A stretch of DNA of 64,000 nucleotides from contig JANQEU010000047.1 in assembly GCA_028278225.1 (NCBI GenBank), positions 1 to 64,000 on the forward strand, given 5' to 3'. The DNA is from Cyclobacteriaceae bacterium (lineage in GTDB: Bacteria > Bacteroidota > Bacteroidia > Cytophagales > Cyclobacteriaceae). A model generated the notes under the pieces. It worked only from the letters and a program-made list of their open reading frames with translations, searched no databases and was not told the DNA's origin. Shown in pieces: positions 46,567-55,580 of the stretch. The first letter of the stretch is position 1; each line of letters starts with the position of its first letter. The translations under genes and the position numbers were made by a program.

Positions 46567-49500
46567 ATGGAGAAAGTGATTGAAAAAAAACTGGAGGAGT
46601 TTAAGGTAAAGTACTATCAGAGTAAACTCATACGTGGAGCATTGATCCTGTTAAGTCTGATCATGGTAGCAAGCTTATTCTTGTTCACCCTGGAGTTTTT
46701 GTTCAGGTTCAATTCCGTTACACGCACAATTATTTTTTATCTGTCCCTTGGGGTTGGTGTTGTTCTTATTTATTTCCTGGTTATCCGAAATTTACTGCAA
46801 ATCCTCAGCATTGGGCGGCGATCCCTGGACGACAGAGAGGCGGCTTTGGAAATAGGGAATTTTTTTCCCGAAATAAGTGATAAGTTACTCAATACCCTTC
46901 AGCTTCAGGCACTTAGCAGCGAAGAGACCAGCTTAATTGCAGCCAGTATCTCGCAAAAAATCAAGGAATTACGCCCTATTCCATTTGTGCAAGCAGTGGA
47001 CTTCAGAGTAAACATGAAATATGCCCGTTATTTGGCTTTTATTATGTTAAGTATAGTGGTAACCGGGCTATCAGTACCTTCGCTGCTGACTGAAGGGAGT
47101 ACCAGAATTATCAATTATAACCGGGACTTCATTCCGAAAGCACCGTTTCAATTTGTGTTTGAAAGTGACGGGCGCGCTTTCAGAAATGAAAGCTACAAGC
47201 TGAACCTGCTGATAGATGGGAATGTCTTACCTGAGTCCGCCTATATCGAATTGAATGATCGTTTGCTGAAATTGCAAAAGGAAGCGGAAGATCAATTTTC
47301 ATATGAGATCACCAATATTCAGAATGACCTGCGATTCAGATTTTTTGCGGGGGGATTCAACAGCAAACAATATGTCATTGAGGTATTTGAGCGGCCGGAA
47401 TTAAGCCGGTTCAACGTCAGGTTGAATTATCCGGCTCATACCGGTCTGAAGCTGAAAACCGTTTCGAATGTCGGGAGTTTTATCTTGCCGGAAGGAACGG
47501 AAGTAACGTGGGAAATCGTGACTCAACAAACCGATTCAGCATCGATTTTTGTCGACAATGAATTGGAAATTGCCCCTTATAGTGTTGATAATCAGCTATT
47601 TACATTTCAGCATGTGTTTAAGAGCAGTAGAAAATATGAGATCGCACTTCAAAATAATTACAGTGCCAATTTGGAGGAACTCGAATACAAGATAGATATC
47701 ATTAAAGACGAATACCCGACTATACAGGTAGACTTTTTCGCCGATACCATTCTGTATGATTATGTCATCTTAAGTGGTTTGGCCGGTGATGACTATGGCA
47801 TTACAGGGCTGAAAGCCCATTACGCCATTGATGGTAATGAGATGATAGCTGAAATTCCATTTAACAAACTCCAAAAGGAAAATTCATTTTTTTACCGTTT
47901 GGATCTGGAAAATATCTCATACGAGGAAAACCGGAATCTAAGTTTATATGTATCGGTAACTGACAACGATGGTGTAAACGGATTAAAAACAACAAAATCA
48001 CAGATCTATTCCTATGACCTGCCTGATCCTGCCTCCATTGAGAAAAGCCTGGAAAAGCAATCGCAGGAAACAGAATCTCAACTCAACAAATCCATCGAGG
48101 AGGCAGAAAGCATCAACGAAAAGCTCAAGCAGCTGGAGGACAGGTTAAAAAGTAAAAAATCAATTGAGTGGCAGGAAGAAAAGCTGCTGGACGACATCCT
48201 CAAGCAACGAAGTGATATTGAACAATCCATAGAGGAGCTGAGACAGAAATTTGATGAGCTGCGAAACAATGAAGATAAATTCAACAATCGCAGCAAGGGT
48301 ATCCAGGAGAAGGCCAAAAAACTCCAGGAGTTGATGGATGAAATTCTTGATGAGAAGACGAAGGCCATGTATGAGGAGCTTCAAAATCTGCTCCGGGAAA
48401 AAAGTAATCTCAATGAAATAAGGGATCAATTAAGAGACCTTATGCCCAGCGAGGAAGATATGGAAAAAGAGCTTGAACGGGCGCTTGAGCTTTTCAAAAG
48501 ACTGAAACTGGAAAGTGAGCTTGAAAAGACAAGTAATAAATTGGAGGAACTGGGAGATAAACAACAGGATTTGGGGGATAAGACCAGCGAGAAAGATTCG
48601 AACATGGAGGACGTAACGGAGGAGCAGGAAGAAATAAACGAGTCCTTCGAAGATATTCAGGAGAAACTTGACGATATCAACGAGTTAAATCAGGATCTCA
48701 AGAACCCGGAGCCACTGGAAAATACAATGGATGAACAGGAAGAGATCAACGAAAAACTGCAGGAAATAATGAAACAACTCCAGCAGCAAAACAGATCCGG
48801 AGGAAGCCAGATGCAAAAGAAAACAGGTGAGCAAATGAAGCAATTGGGGCAAAACCTAGAACAGATGCAGATGAACATGGAGATGGAGATGATGATGGAG
48901 AACATGGAAAATCTCCGTAATATCCTCGACAACCTGGTCAAATTAAGCTTTAAGCAGGAAGAGCTCATTGAAGCGTTTCGTGAAGTCACACAGGTAGATC
49001 CACGATTTGTGGAGTTGTCACAGGAGCAATTGAAACTGAAAGATGACGCCAAAGTTATCGAAGACAGCCTTCTTGCGCTTGCAGAGCGGGTGGTTCAGAT
49101 CTCATCGTTCGTAACACGCGAAGTCTCTGAGGTCAATCGAAATATTGATGCCTCACTTGAAGAGTTGAAATCCCGCAACAGGAGCAGGGCGCTGAGCAAT
49201 CAGCAATTTGCCATGACTTCTATCAATAATCTGGCGCTATTGCTGGATGATGTCCTGCAGCAAATGCAGATGGCAATGGCTGAGGCCATGGGTAAACCGA
49301 GCAAAGGCCAGAAAGGGAATCAGGAACTTCCTAACCTTAAACAACTACAGCAACAGCTAAGCGAACAAATAAAGGAACTGAAGGACAGTGGAATGAAAGG
49401 CAGAAAACTATCTGAACAGCTCGCCAAGATGGCGGCCGAGCAGGAGTTACTCCGAAACCAATTGCAAAAACTTCAGGAAAGACTCGAGGGACAGCAGGAG

Positions 49501-49845
49501 GAGGGCGAAGCCACTGATAATTTGGGTAAGGCAATTGAGGAAATGGAGAAAAACGAGATCGACCTGGTAAATAAAAGGCTTACTCAACAGCTCATAAACC
49601 GACAGGAGGAGATTATGACGAGGTTGCTGGAGGCGGAAAATGCATTGCGTGAACAGGAGTTTGATGATGAGCGTGAAGGAGAGGCCGCCACAAATTATGA
49701 GAAAAGGGTGCCAAAAGCATTTGAAGAATATTTGAAAGCAAAGCAAAAAGAGATAGAATTGCTGAAATCAGTTCCTCTTGAATTAAATCCATTTTATAAA
49801 AAAGAAGTAAACGACTATTTTAGACGCCTAAGTAACCAAAACTGA
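46567..49845 (+). CDS. DUF4175 membrane protein with long coiled coil
   Basis: 1092 residues. Membrane helices at about 20-42, 55-77 and 157-178, an immunoglobulin-like periplasmic region to about 480, then ~500 residues of Lys/Glu/Gln heptads (QMQKKTGEQMKQLGQNLEQ, QMQMAMAEAMGKPSK), i.e. an extended coiled coil. DUF4175 proteins are common in Bacteroidota and have no proven role; a structural envelope role is an inference. Overlaps the next gene by one base (TGATG). Confidence 0.88.
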   Translation: MEKVIEKKLEEFKVKYYQSKLIRGALILLSLIMVASLFLFTLEFLFRFNSVTRTIIFYLSLGVGVVLIYFLVIRNLLQILSIGRRSLDDREAALEIGNFFPEISDKLLNTLQLQALSSEETSLIAASISQKIKELRPIPFVQAVDFRVNMKYARYLAFIMLSIVVTGLSVPSLLTEGSTRIINYNRDFIPKAPFQFVFESDGRAFRNESYKLNLLIDGNVLPESAYIELNDRLLKLQKEAEDQFSYEITNIQNDLRFRFFAGGFNSKQYVIEVFERPELSRFNVRLNYPAHTGLKLKTVSNVGSFILPEGTEVTWEIVTQQTDSASIFVDNELEIAPYSVDNQLFTFQHVFKSSRKYEIALQNNYSANLEELEYKIDIIKDEYPTIQVDFFADTILYDYVILSGLAGDDYGITGLKAHYAIDGNEMIAEIPFNKLQKENSFFYRLDLENISYEENRNLSLYVSVTDNDGVNGLKTTKSQIYSYDLPDPASIEKSLEKQSQETESQLNKSIEEAESINEKLKQLEDRLKSKKSIEWQEEKLLDDILKQRSDIEQSIEELRQKFDELRNNEDKFNNRSKGIQEKAKKLQELMDEILDEKTKAMYEELQNLLREKSNLNEIRDQLRDLMPSEEDMEKELERALELFKRLKLESELEKTSNKLEELGDKQQDLGDKTSEKDSNMEDVTEEQEEINESFEDIQEKLDDINELNQDLKNPEPLENTMDEQEEINEKLQEIMKQLQQQNRSGGSQMQKKTGEQMKQLGQNLEQMQMNMEMEMMMENMENLRNILDNLVKLSFKQEELIEAFREVTQVDPRFVELSQEQLKLKDDAKVIEDSLLALAERVVQISSFVTREVSEVNRNIDASLEELKSRNRSRALSNQQFAMTSINNLALLLDDVLQQMQMAMAEAMGKPSKGQKGNQELPNLKQLQQQLSEQIKELKDSGMKGRKLSEQLAKMAAEQELLRNQLQKLQERLEGQQEEGEATDNLGKAIEEMEKNEIDLVNKRLTQQLINRQEEIMTRLLEAENALREQEFDDEREGEAATNYEKRVPKAFEEYLKAKQKEIELLKSVPLELNPFYKKEVNDYFRRLSNQN

Positions 49846-50246
49846 TGGACTCTATTCAAATACAAATACCTTCATTAACCGAAAACATCAGGATAATCGA
49901 GAGCTTTATAGACAATGCAAAAGATCAGTTTGATCTGAATGATGACATTTACGGTAATATTATGATTGCCGTCACCGAGTCTGTCAACAATGCTATTGTA
50001 CACGGTAATCAAAGGGAGAAAACAAAAAATGTCGATCTGCGATTGTCTATTGAAGATAATGCCATAAAGTTCAGGGTTTCCGATGAGGGAAATGGATTTG
50101 ACCACCACAATCTTCCTGATCCTACCTCACCTGATAACCTTGACAAACCTGGCGGAAGGGGTATATTCCTGATGAAGCACTTATGTGATGAAGTAACATT
50201 CCTTGATGAAGGAAAGATAGTCGAGCTGACCTTCTATTTGTCCTGA
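49845..50246 (+). CDS. RsbW-like ATP-binding protein (GHKL)
   Basis: 133 residues. A bare HATPase_c domain: N-box with Glu45 and Asn49 (TESVNNAIVHGN), G1 box DEGNGF (80-85), G2 box GGRGIFL (103-109). The family includes anti-sigma-factor kinases and partner-switching regulators. No STAS antagonist or sigma factor is adjacent. Coupled by overlap to DUF4175. Confidence 0.85.
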   Translation: MDSIQIQIPSLTENIRIIESFIDNAKDQFDLNDDIYGNIMIAVTESVNNAIVHGNQREKTKNVDLRLSIEDNAIKFRVSDEGNGFDHHNLPDPTSPDNLDKPGGRGIFLMKHLCDEVTFLDEGKIVELTFYLS

Positions 50247-50249
50247 TCA

Positions 50250-50681
50250 ATGTCAAATGTCCATTATCATTTCGAGGATATTGACCAGGTTCCTTTAGAT
50301 TTTGTCACATTAACAGGCTGGCTGCAAAAGGCTGCAAAAAAGGAAGGATTTGACCTTCGTGAAATAAACTATGTCTATTGTTCCGATGAGTATCTATTAA
50401 ACATGAATCGGGAATATCTTAATCATGATTACTACACGGATATAATTACATTCGACAATACGGAGGAAGACGAATCGGCACTGACAGCTGACATGTTTAT
50501 CAGCCTGGAGCGGGTTAAGGAGAATGCAAACACACATAAAATTCCTTTTGATCAGGAAGTAGCCAGGGTCATGATCCATGGGTTACTTCACATCATGGGA
50601 TACGGAGATAAAACACCTGGCGATCAGCACACCATGAGAGAGAAAGAAGACAGTTACTTATCTTTGCTCCCTAAAAAATAA
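50250..50681 (+). CDS. ybeY: Endoribonuclease YbeY
   Basis: 143 residues. HGLLHIMGY at 110-118 gives two zinc ligands (His110, His114); the third of the canonical HGxLHLxGYDH is replaced, the motif reading GYGDKTPGDQH, so Asp120 or His127 may take its place, as seen in other Bacteroidota. YbeY matures the 3' end of 16S rRNA and checks ribosome quality. Its stop codon is adjacent to the first parS site. Confidence 0.9.
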   Translation: MSNVHYHFEDIDQVPLDFVTLTGWLQKAAKKEGFDLREINYVYCSDEYLLNMNREYLNHDYYTDIITFDNTEEDESALTADMFISLERVKENANTHKIPFDQEVARVMIHGLLHIMGYGDKTPGDQHTMREKEDSYLSLLPKK

Positions 50682-50697
50682 TGTTCCACGTGGAACA
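50682..50697. promoter_or_regulatory. parS: parS site 1 (ParB-binding)
   Basis: TGTTCCACGTGGAACA is a perfect 16-bp palindrome. It differs from the widely conserved TGTTTCACGTGAAACA only at the two matched positions, a variant known from other phyla. ParB binding here would seed partition complex formation. It directly follows the ybeY stop, in the 66-bp gap before mnmG. Confidence 0.85.
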
Positions 50698-50724
50698 CTA
50701 AATTCATTATTTATGTTAGCCAAA

Positions 50725-50740
50725 AGTTCCACGTGGAACA
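50725..50740. promoter_or_regulatory. parS: parS site 2 (ParB-binding)
   Basis: GTTCCACGTGGAAC (14-bp palindrome; 50726-50739) preceded by A and followed by A. The same core as site 1, with centres 43 bp apart. It ends eight bases before the mnmG ATG, so ParB binding may affect mnmG translation or transcription. Confidence 0.8.
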
Positions 50741-50747
50741 TCTTACA

Positions 50748-52613
50748 ATGTTTCCGAAATATGATATCATAGTTGTAGGAGCCGGCCATGCCGGATGTGA
50801 AGCTGCCGCCGCTGCCGCTAACATGGGGTCAAAGGTATTGCTGGCCACCATGAACATGAATACCATTGCCCAGATGTCCTGTAATCCTGCAATGGGAGGG
50901 GTGGCTAAAGGTCAGATCGTGCGCGAAATTGATGCCCTCGGTGGTCATTCCGGGATCATAACGGATAAAACGATGATTCAGTTTAGAATGCTGAATCGCT
51001 CAAAAGGGCCGGCGATGTGGAGTCCACGGGCACAGTCCGACAGAATGAGATTTACAGAAGAGTGGCGACATGTTCTTGAAAATACTCCCAATGTAGATTT
51101 CTGGCAGGAAATGATTACCGGTATTCTAACAGACGGTAATAATGTCACCGGCGTGAAAACCGCACTGGGGTTGGAAATACGCTCAAAAGCGGTAATCCTC
51201 ACAAACGGCACCTTTCTAAATGGTCTCATTCACATAGGTGAAAAACAATTTGGAGGAGGCAGGACAGGTGAAAAAGCGGCAACCGGCTTGACAGAACAGC
51301 TTGTCTCACTTGGGTTTGAATCCGGGAGGATGAAAACCGGAACACCCCCCCGTGTGGACGGGCGATCGCTTCGGTATGACCACATGGAGGAACAACCCGG
51401 AGATGACGACCCGGGTAAATTTTCGTATCTCGATTCCACAACTCCACTTCAAAAGCAAAAGAGCTGCTGGATCACCTATACCAATCCGGATGTACATAAC
51501 ATTTTGCAAACGGGATTTGAAAAATCCCCGATGTTCAACGGCCGAATCCAGGGATCAGGCCCAAGATACTGCCCCTCCATAGAAGACAAGATCAATCGCT
51601 TTGCGGAAAGAGACCGGCATCAGATCTTTGTGGAACCGGAAGGGTGGAATACCATAGAAGTTTATGTCAACGGATTCTCCACCTCCTTGCCGGAGGATGT
51701 TCAATACGCAGCACTTACCAAAGTACCGGGATTCGAAAAAGTTAAAATGTTCAGGCCTGGTTATGCCATTGAGTATGACTATTTTCCGCCGACTCAGCTT
51801 GGGCTTACGCTGGAAACTAAACTAATCCGGAATCTGTATTTTGCTGGCCAGATCAATGGAACTACAGGGTACGAGGAAGCCGCCTCACAGGGGTTGATTG
51901 CAGGCATCAATGCCCATTTGAAATTAACAGGGCAAGAGCCTTTTACACTGAAGCGCTCGGAGGCATATATTGGTGTTTTAATCGACGATCTGATAAATAA
52001 GGGTACTGACGAACCATACCGGATGTTCACCTCCAGGGCGGAATATCGGTTGTTGCTGCGTCAGGACAACGCCGATCTAAGGCTTACCGAAAGAAGTTAT
52101 AAACTGGGACTGGCAGAAGAGGACCGGTACAAATTAATGGTAAAAAAGAAAGAAAACACACGGAAGCTGATCAATGACCTTTCACAAAAAAGTGTAAAAC
52201 CAAACGAAGTAAATAATATACTTGAAGGGTTGAATTCAGCTCCAATCAAAGAAAAAACCAGGCTTTCGAATCTTCTGAAAAGACCACAGATCCATACCGC
52301 ACATCTGTCACAGCTATCTGATTCCATAGAAGATTATATAGCCAGGTACGCCAGCGACGTTTTACAACAAGCAGAGATCCAAATCAAATATGAGTCATAC
52401 ATTGACAGGGAAAAGAGAAATTCCGTCAAAATGGAGTCCCTTGAAAACCTTAAGATACAACCGGAGTTTAATTATGATCGAATTAAAGGGTTGTCCGCGG
52501 AAGGCAGGGAAAAGTTGTTTAGGGTAAAACCGGGTACGCTGGGTCAGGCATCACGAATCAGCGGCGTATCTCCATCGGATATTTCAATTCTAATGGTTTA
52601 TCTGGGTAGGTAG
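50748..52613 (+). CDS. mnmG: tRNA uridine-5-carboxymethylaminomethyl modification enzyme MnmG (GidA)
   Basis: 621 residues from the ATG at 50748; the GTG at 50733 lies inside parS 2. FAD-binding GAGHAGCEA at 11-19, then the [22 protein letters not shown] and PRVDGRSL landmarks of MnmG, and a helical C-terminal domain. With MnmE it modifies the wobble U34 of tRNAs. In many bacteria this gene sits near oriC, which agrees with the parS sites. Confidence 0.97.
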   Translation: MFPKYDIIVVGAGHAGCEAAAAAANMGSKVLLATMNMNTIAQMSCNPAMGGVAKGQIVREIDALGGHSGIITDKTMIQFRMLNRSKGPAMWSPRAQSDRMRFTEEWRHVLENTPNVDFWQEMITGILTDGNNVTGVKTALGLEIRSKAVILTNGTFLNGLIHIGEKQFGGGRTGEKAATGLTEQLVSLGFESGRMKTGTPPRVDGRSLRYDHMEEQPGDDDPGKFSYLDSTTPLQKQKSCWITYTNPDVHNILQTGFEKSPMFNGRIQGSGPRYCPSIEDKINRFAERDRHQIFVEPEGWNTIEVYVNGFSTSLPEDVQYAALTKVPGFEKVKMFRPGYAIEYDYFPPTQLGLTLETKLIRNLYFAGQINGTTGYEEAASQGLIAGINAHLKLTGQEPFTLKRSEAYIGVLIDDLINKGTDEPYRMFTSRAEYRLLLRQDNADLRLTERSYKLGLAEEDRYKLMVKKKENTRKLINDLSQKSVKPNEVNNILEGLNSAPIKEKTRLSNLLKRPQIHTAHLSQLSDSIEDYIARYASDVLQQAEIQIKYESYIDREKRNSVKMESLENLKIQPEFNYDRIKGLSAEGREKLFRVKPGTLGQASRISGVSPSDISILMVYLGR

Positions 52614-52614
52614 T

Positions 52615-53493
52615 ATGTACGAAAAGCTGGAATTTTGTCCCTCCTGTGGCCATACAAAATTTAACAATAAATCCATACTGCAGGATTTCTCTGTTTCCAG
52701 GGAAAGCTTTGCCCTCTGTGAATGTGATAAATGCAAGCTGCTGTTCATCAATCCCAGACCCTCGCAGGATACACTTGAGCATTACTATGAAAGTGAAGAC
52801 TATATTTCACACCGCAATCAAGCCAACTCGATTACAAATCTTCTTTACAAAATAGTACGCTCCCGTACTCTCAAAAACAAAATCCGACTGGTTGAACAAT
52901 ATCAAAGACCCGGAGATCTTCTCGATTATGGAGCCGGAACCGGACATTTTCTGGACGTAGCCCGCAAAAATCAATGGAATATTTCAGGCGTTGAGCCACA
53001 TCAGCAGGCCAGGGACAAGGCCAACGACATGGTCGAAGGAACAGTTTTCGAAGACCTTTCACAGCTTCCAAAAGAAAAGAATTATAGCGTGATCACAGCC
53101 TGGCATGTCATTGAGCACGTGTATCATCTGCAGGATACCCTGAAAGCCTTGCGGAAAAGACTCACAAAAGATGGGACCATGTTTATTGCACTGCCAAACC
53201 ACAAATCATACGATTCGCAATACTACAGCGAATACTGGGCAGGATATGATGTGCCAAGGCACCTGTATCATTTTGATCGAAACACATTTGATTTTGTGGC
53301 CAGGAAAAATAAACTCAAAATCATTGACATACTTCCAATGAAATTTGACTCGTATTATGTCTCCCTGCTAAGTGAACGGTATAAAACCAACAGGACCAGA
53401 TTTTTAAAAGCTTTCTACATCGGGCAAAAATCCAACCGCCTGGCCGCAAGATCCGGTGAGTATTCCAGCCTTATTTACGTTATTCAGAGATGA
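52615..53493 (+). CDS. Class I SAM-dependent methyltransferase with N-terminal zinc ribbon
   Basis: 292 residues. Zinc-binding Cys8-x2-Cys11 and Cys37-x2-Cys40, then the SAM motif LLDYGAGTGHFLDVA and motif IV-like AWHVIEHVYHL. Substrate unknown; similar proteins methylate sugar or lipid intermediates. It starts one base after the mnmG stop and overlaps the next gene by ATGA. Confidence 0.88.
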   Translation: MYEKLEFCPSCGHTKFNNKSILQDFSVSRESFALCECDKCKLLFINPRPSQDTLEHYYESEDYISHRNQANSITNLLYKIVRSRTLKNKIRLVEQYQRPGDLLDYGAGTGHFLDVARKNQWNISGVEPHQQARDKANDMVEGTVFEDLSQLPKEKNYSVITAWHVIEHVYHLQDTLKALRKRLTKDGTMFIALPNHKSYDSQYYSEYWAGYDVPRHLYHFDRNTFDFVARKNKLKIIDILPMKFDSYYVSLLSERYKTNRTRFLKAFYIGQKSNRLAARSGEYSSLIYVIQR

Positions 53494-55196
53494 TCAAAAG
53501 CCCCTTTTTTCCTTTTCTGGTCTTTATCATTTTTCAAAGCTTAAACTTCTGTGCCAGTCCCATTAATCCCTCAGGAGGTCCAAAAGATACAATTCCACCC
53601 ATATTGCTGGAATCAACCCCCATACATAAGACCATCAACTTCGGAGACCGGGAGTTTGAATTGATCTTCGATGAGAAAATGAACGGAGATAAGCTTAAAA
53701 CCAATTTATCCATAACCCCTACAACCGAAATCAAATATTCATACCTGATCAAAAAGAATAAGGTGATCATCAAATTTGAAGAGGACTTTGAAGACAGCAC
53801 CACTTACACTTTCAACTTTTTCAATGGCCTGACCGACGCCACCGAAAAAAATCCTGTTGAGAATCTTATTCTTGCCTTCAGCACTGGTAGCTACATAGAT
53901 TCACTTCGTATTACCGGAGAAGTAACTGATCTTTTGACAAATCAATCTCAAAAAAACTTCCTTGTAGGCCTCTATCTCTATACCGATACACTGAATTTCT
54001 ATACTGATAAACCCCGGTACTTTTCTACTACTAACGGAGACGGCCAATTCACCATAGACAACATTAAAAATGACAAATATCGTTTACTACTCTTTCAGGA
54101 TGAAAACAAGAATGCGCTGTTCGATCCATCTACAGAATCCCATGGATTTATACCCGGTATAATTGATCTTCAGTCTAATATTGACTCCTTACACATCTAC
54201 ACTCAATTCATTGATGTCTCCGATTTCAAACTTATATCCTCAAGGCCCTTTGGAAGATACTACGACATACGTTATAACAAGGAAGTTATATCTTATGATC
54301 TGTCCCCATTGACTGAAAGTGATTCATTACCCGCATCCATGCTCAATGAAGAAAAAAATACCATCCGATTATTTAACTCCATTGATCTTCCATTTGAATC
54401 GGATAGTGTTGGTATCATCGTGACAGCTAAGGACACGCTTAAGACCGCACTTATTGACACCGTGTACGTTTTATTCAATGAATCCTCCAGAAAAGCAGAT
54501 GAGTTGATTGTGAAACATACACCGAAACTCGATCCATCCCAGGAGATACATGGACTCGTATCGTTTTCCAAGCCGATCTCAACACTCAACAAAGATCTTC
54601 TCTATATAGGTATCGATTCCATTTATGCCATCCCGGTACTGGCGGATTCCAACTTCCAATGGAATTACAATAAGACCCTGTTAACCTATAGGATCTCATT
54701 TGACTGGCAACTGTATTCAGACACACTAAATCATTACCTGCACCAGGCTATCCGGGATACACTTCCTGAAAATGACTCCACATTTCAATTCACCCCAAGA
54801 CCATTCAACACAACAAATATTGTACTTGAACAAGGATCTTTCATTTCTGTTGAGCAAGACTCCTCGGAGTTGATCAGCTCTAAAATCAAAAAAATCAATA
54901 CATCGGATCTTGGTGTGCTTTTCCTGAATATACAGACCGACTACACTTCCTTCTTTGTGGATGTAATCAAGGGAAAGGACGTGGTACGTCAATTTAAGAA
55001 TGAAAAAAATATTACACTTAGCGCAATGCAGCCCGGTACTTACACTTTCAAAATATATATTGACACAAACAACGATGGCGTCTGGCTGCCTGGCAACATT
55101 GTTACAGACACGGAACCCGAACCGGTCTACTTGTATCCAAACAGGACTGAACTTAGGGCAAACTGGGAAGTCACGATTGATGATATCTCATTTTAG
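53490..55196 (+). CDS. Ig-like (Big_5/SbsA-type) domain lipoprotein
   Basis: 568 residues with lipobox Cys21 (SLNFCASP). The start PINPSGGPKDTIPPILLESTP is the usual opening of the Bacteroidota 'Ig-like domain-containing' lipoproteins, followed by an Ig-like domain and later carboxypeptidase-regulatory-like repeats (TNGDGQFTIDNIKNDKYRLLLFQDENKN; PGTYTFKIYIDTNNDGVW). Role unknown, envelope. Strong plus-strand C excess is noted in this gene. Confidence 0.8.
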   Translation: MIKSPFFPFLVFIIFQSLNFCASPINPSGGPKDTIPPILLESTPIHKTINFGDREFELIFDEKMNGDKLKTNLSITPTTEIKYSYLIKKNKVIIKFEEDFEDSTTYTFNFFNGLTDATEKNPVENLILAFSTGSYIDSLRITGEVTDLLTNQSQKNFLVGLYLYTDTLNFYTDKPRYFSTTNGDGQFTIDNIKNDKYRLLLFQDENKNALFDPSTESHGFIPGIIDLQSNIDSLHIYTQFIDVSDFKLISSRPFGRYYDIRYNKEVISYDLSPLTESDSLPASMLNEEKNTIRLFNSIDLPFESDSVGIIVTAKDTLKTALIDTVYVLFNESSRKADELIVKHTPKLDPSQEIHGLVSFSKPISTLNKDLLYIGIDSIYAIPVLADSNFQWNYNKTLLTYRISFDWQLYSDTLNHYLHQAIRDTLPENDSTFQFTPRPFNTTNIVLEQGSFISVEQDSSELISSKIKKINTSDLGVLFLNIQTDYTSFFVDVIKGKDVVRQFKNEKNITLSAMQPGTYTFKIYIDTNNDGVWLPGNIVTDTEPEPVYLYPNRTELRANWEVTIDDISF

Positions 55197-55580
55197 ATGT
55201 TAATATCGCTGTGATTTGATGTGAACTAATAGCTATCAAACTCCGAAATTCAGCGTCAGCCACAAATGCTTCATTTCAGTAGTAATACCGGACCGAATAA
55301 GTATATAATTATGCACGTGATATTCTCATGCATATTTCTGTTAAGTTATCAAGACATCACCAGTTCCTTTTATCAACACCAAAACTTATAGTACTCGTTC
55401 TCAGACAATTAACCTGTGGATTAAGATGTTACGACCACCCCTATAAGCTTCCCTTGTAAACAATTATAATTTCCAAATTATATTTCCGGTTTTTTCCCAC
55501 AAATCCACATAGCTAATAGAAATAATAATAATTTATAAAACATTATATTACTATACATAGTATAAGACATAGTGGATAAA
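55197..55580. other. oriC: Candidate chromosomal replication origin region (oriC)
   Basis: AT-rich, almost gene-free stretch of 375 bp. DnaA-box-like 9-mers, compared with TTATCCACA: TTATCAACA (55370-55378, one mismatch), TAATCCACA on the minus strand (55415-55423, one), TTATCCACT on the minus strand (55571-55579, one), and weaker AAATCCACA (55501-55509) and TTTCCCACA (55493-55501). Between the weaker boxes and the last one, 55510-55560 is nearly all A/T (AATAATAATAATTTATAAAAC-type), as in an unwinding element. parS sites lie 4.5 kb left. dnaA is not in view. Confidence 0.6.

Noticed and set aside
50733-50747. GTG start for MnmG inside parS 2
   Set aside because: The extra five residues are not conserved-looking; the ATG at 50748 gives the normal start of the FAD fold.
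55493-55509. Two further DnaA-like 9-mers (TTTCCCACA, AAATCCACA)
   Set aside because: Two mismatches each; they are mentioned only as weak support and not counted as boxes.
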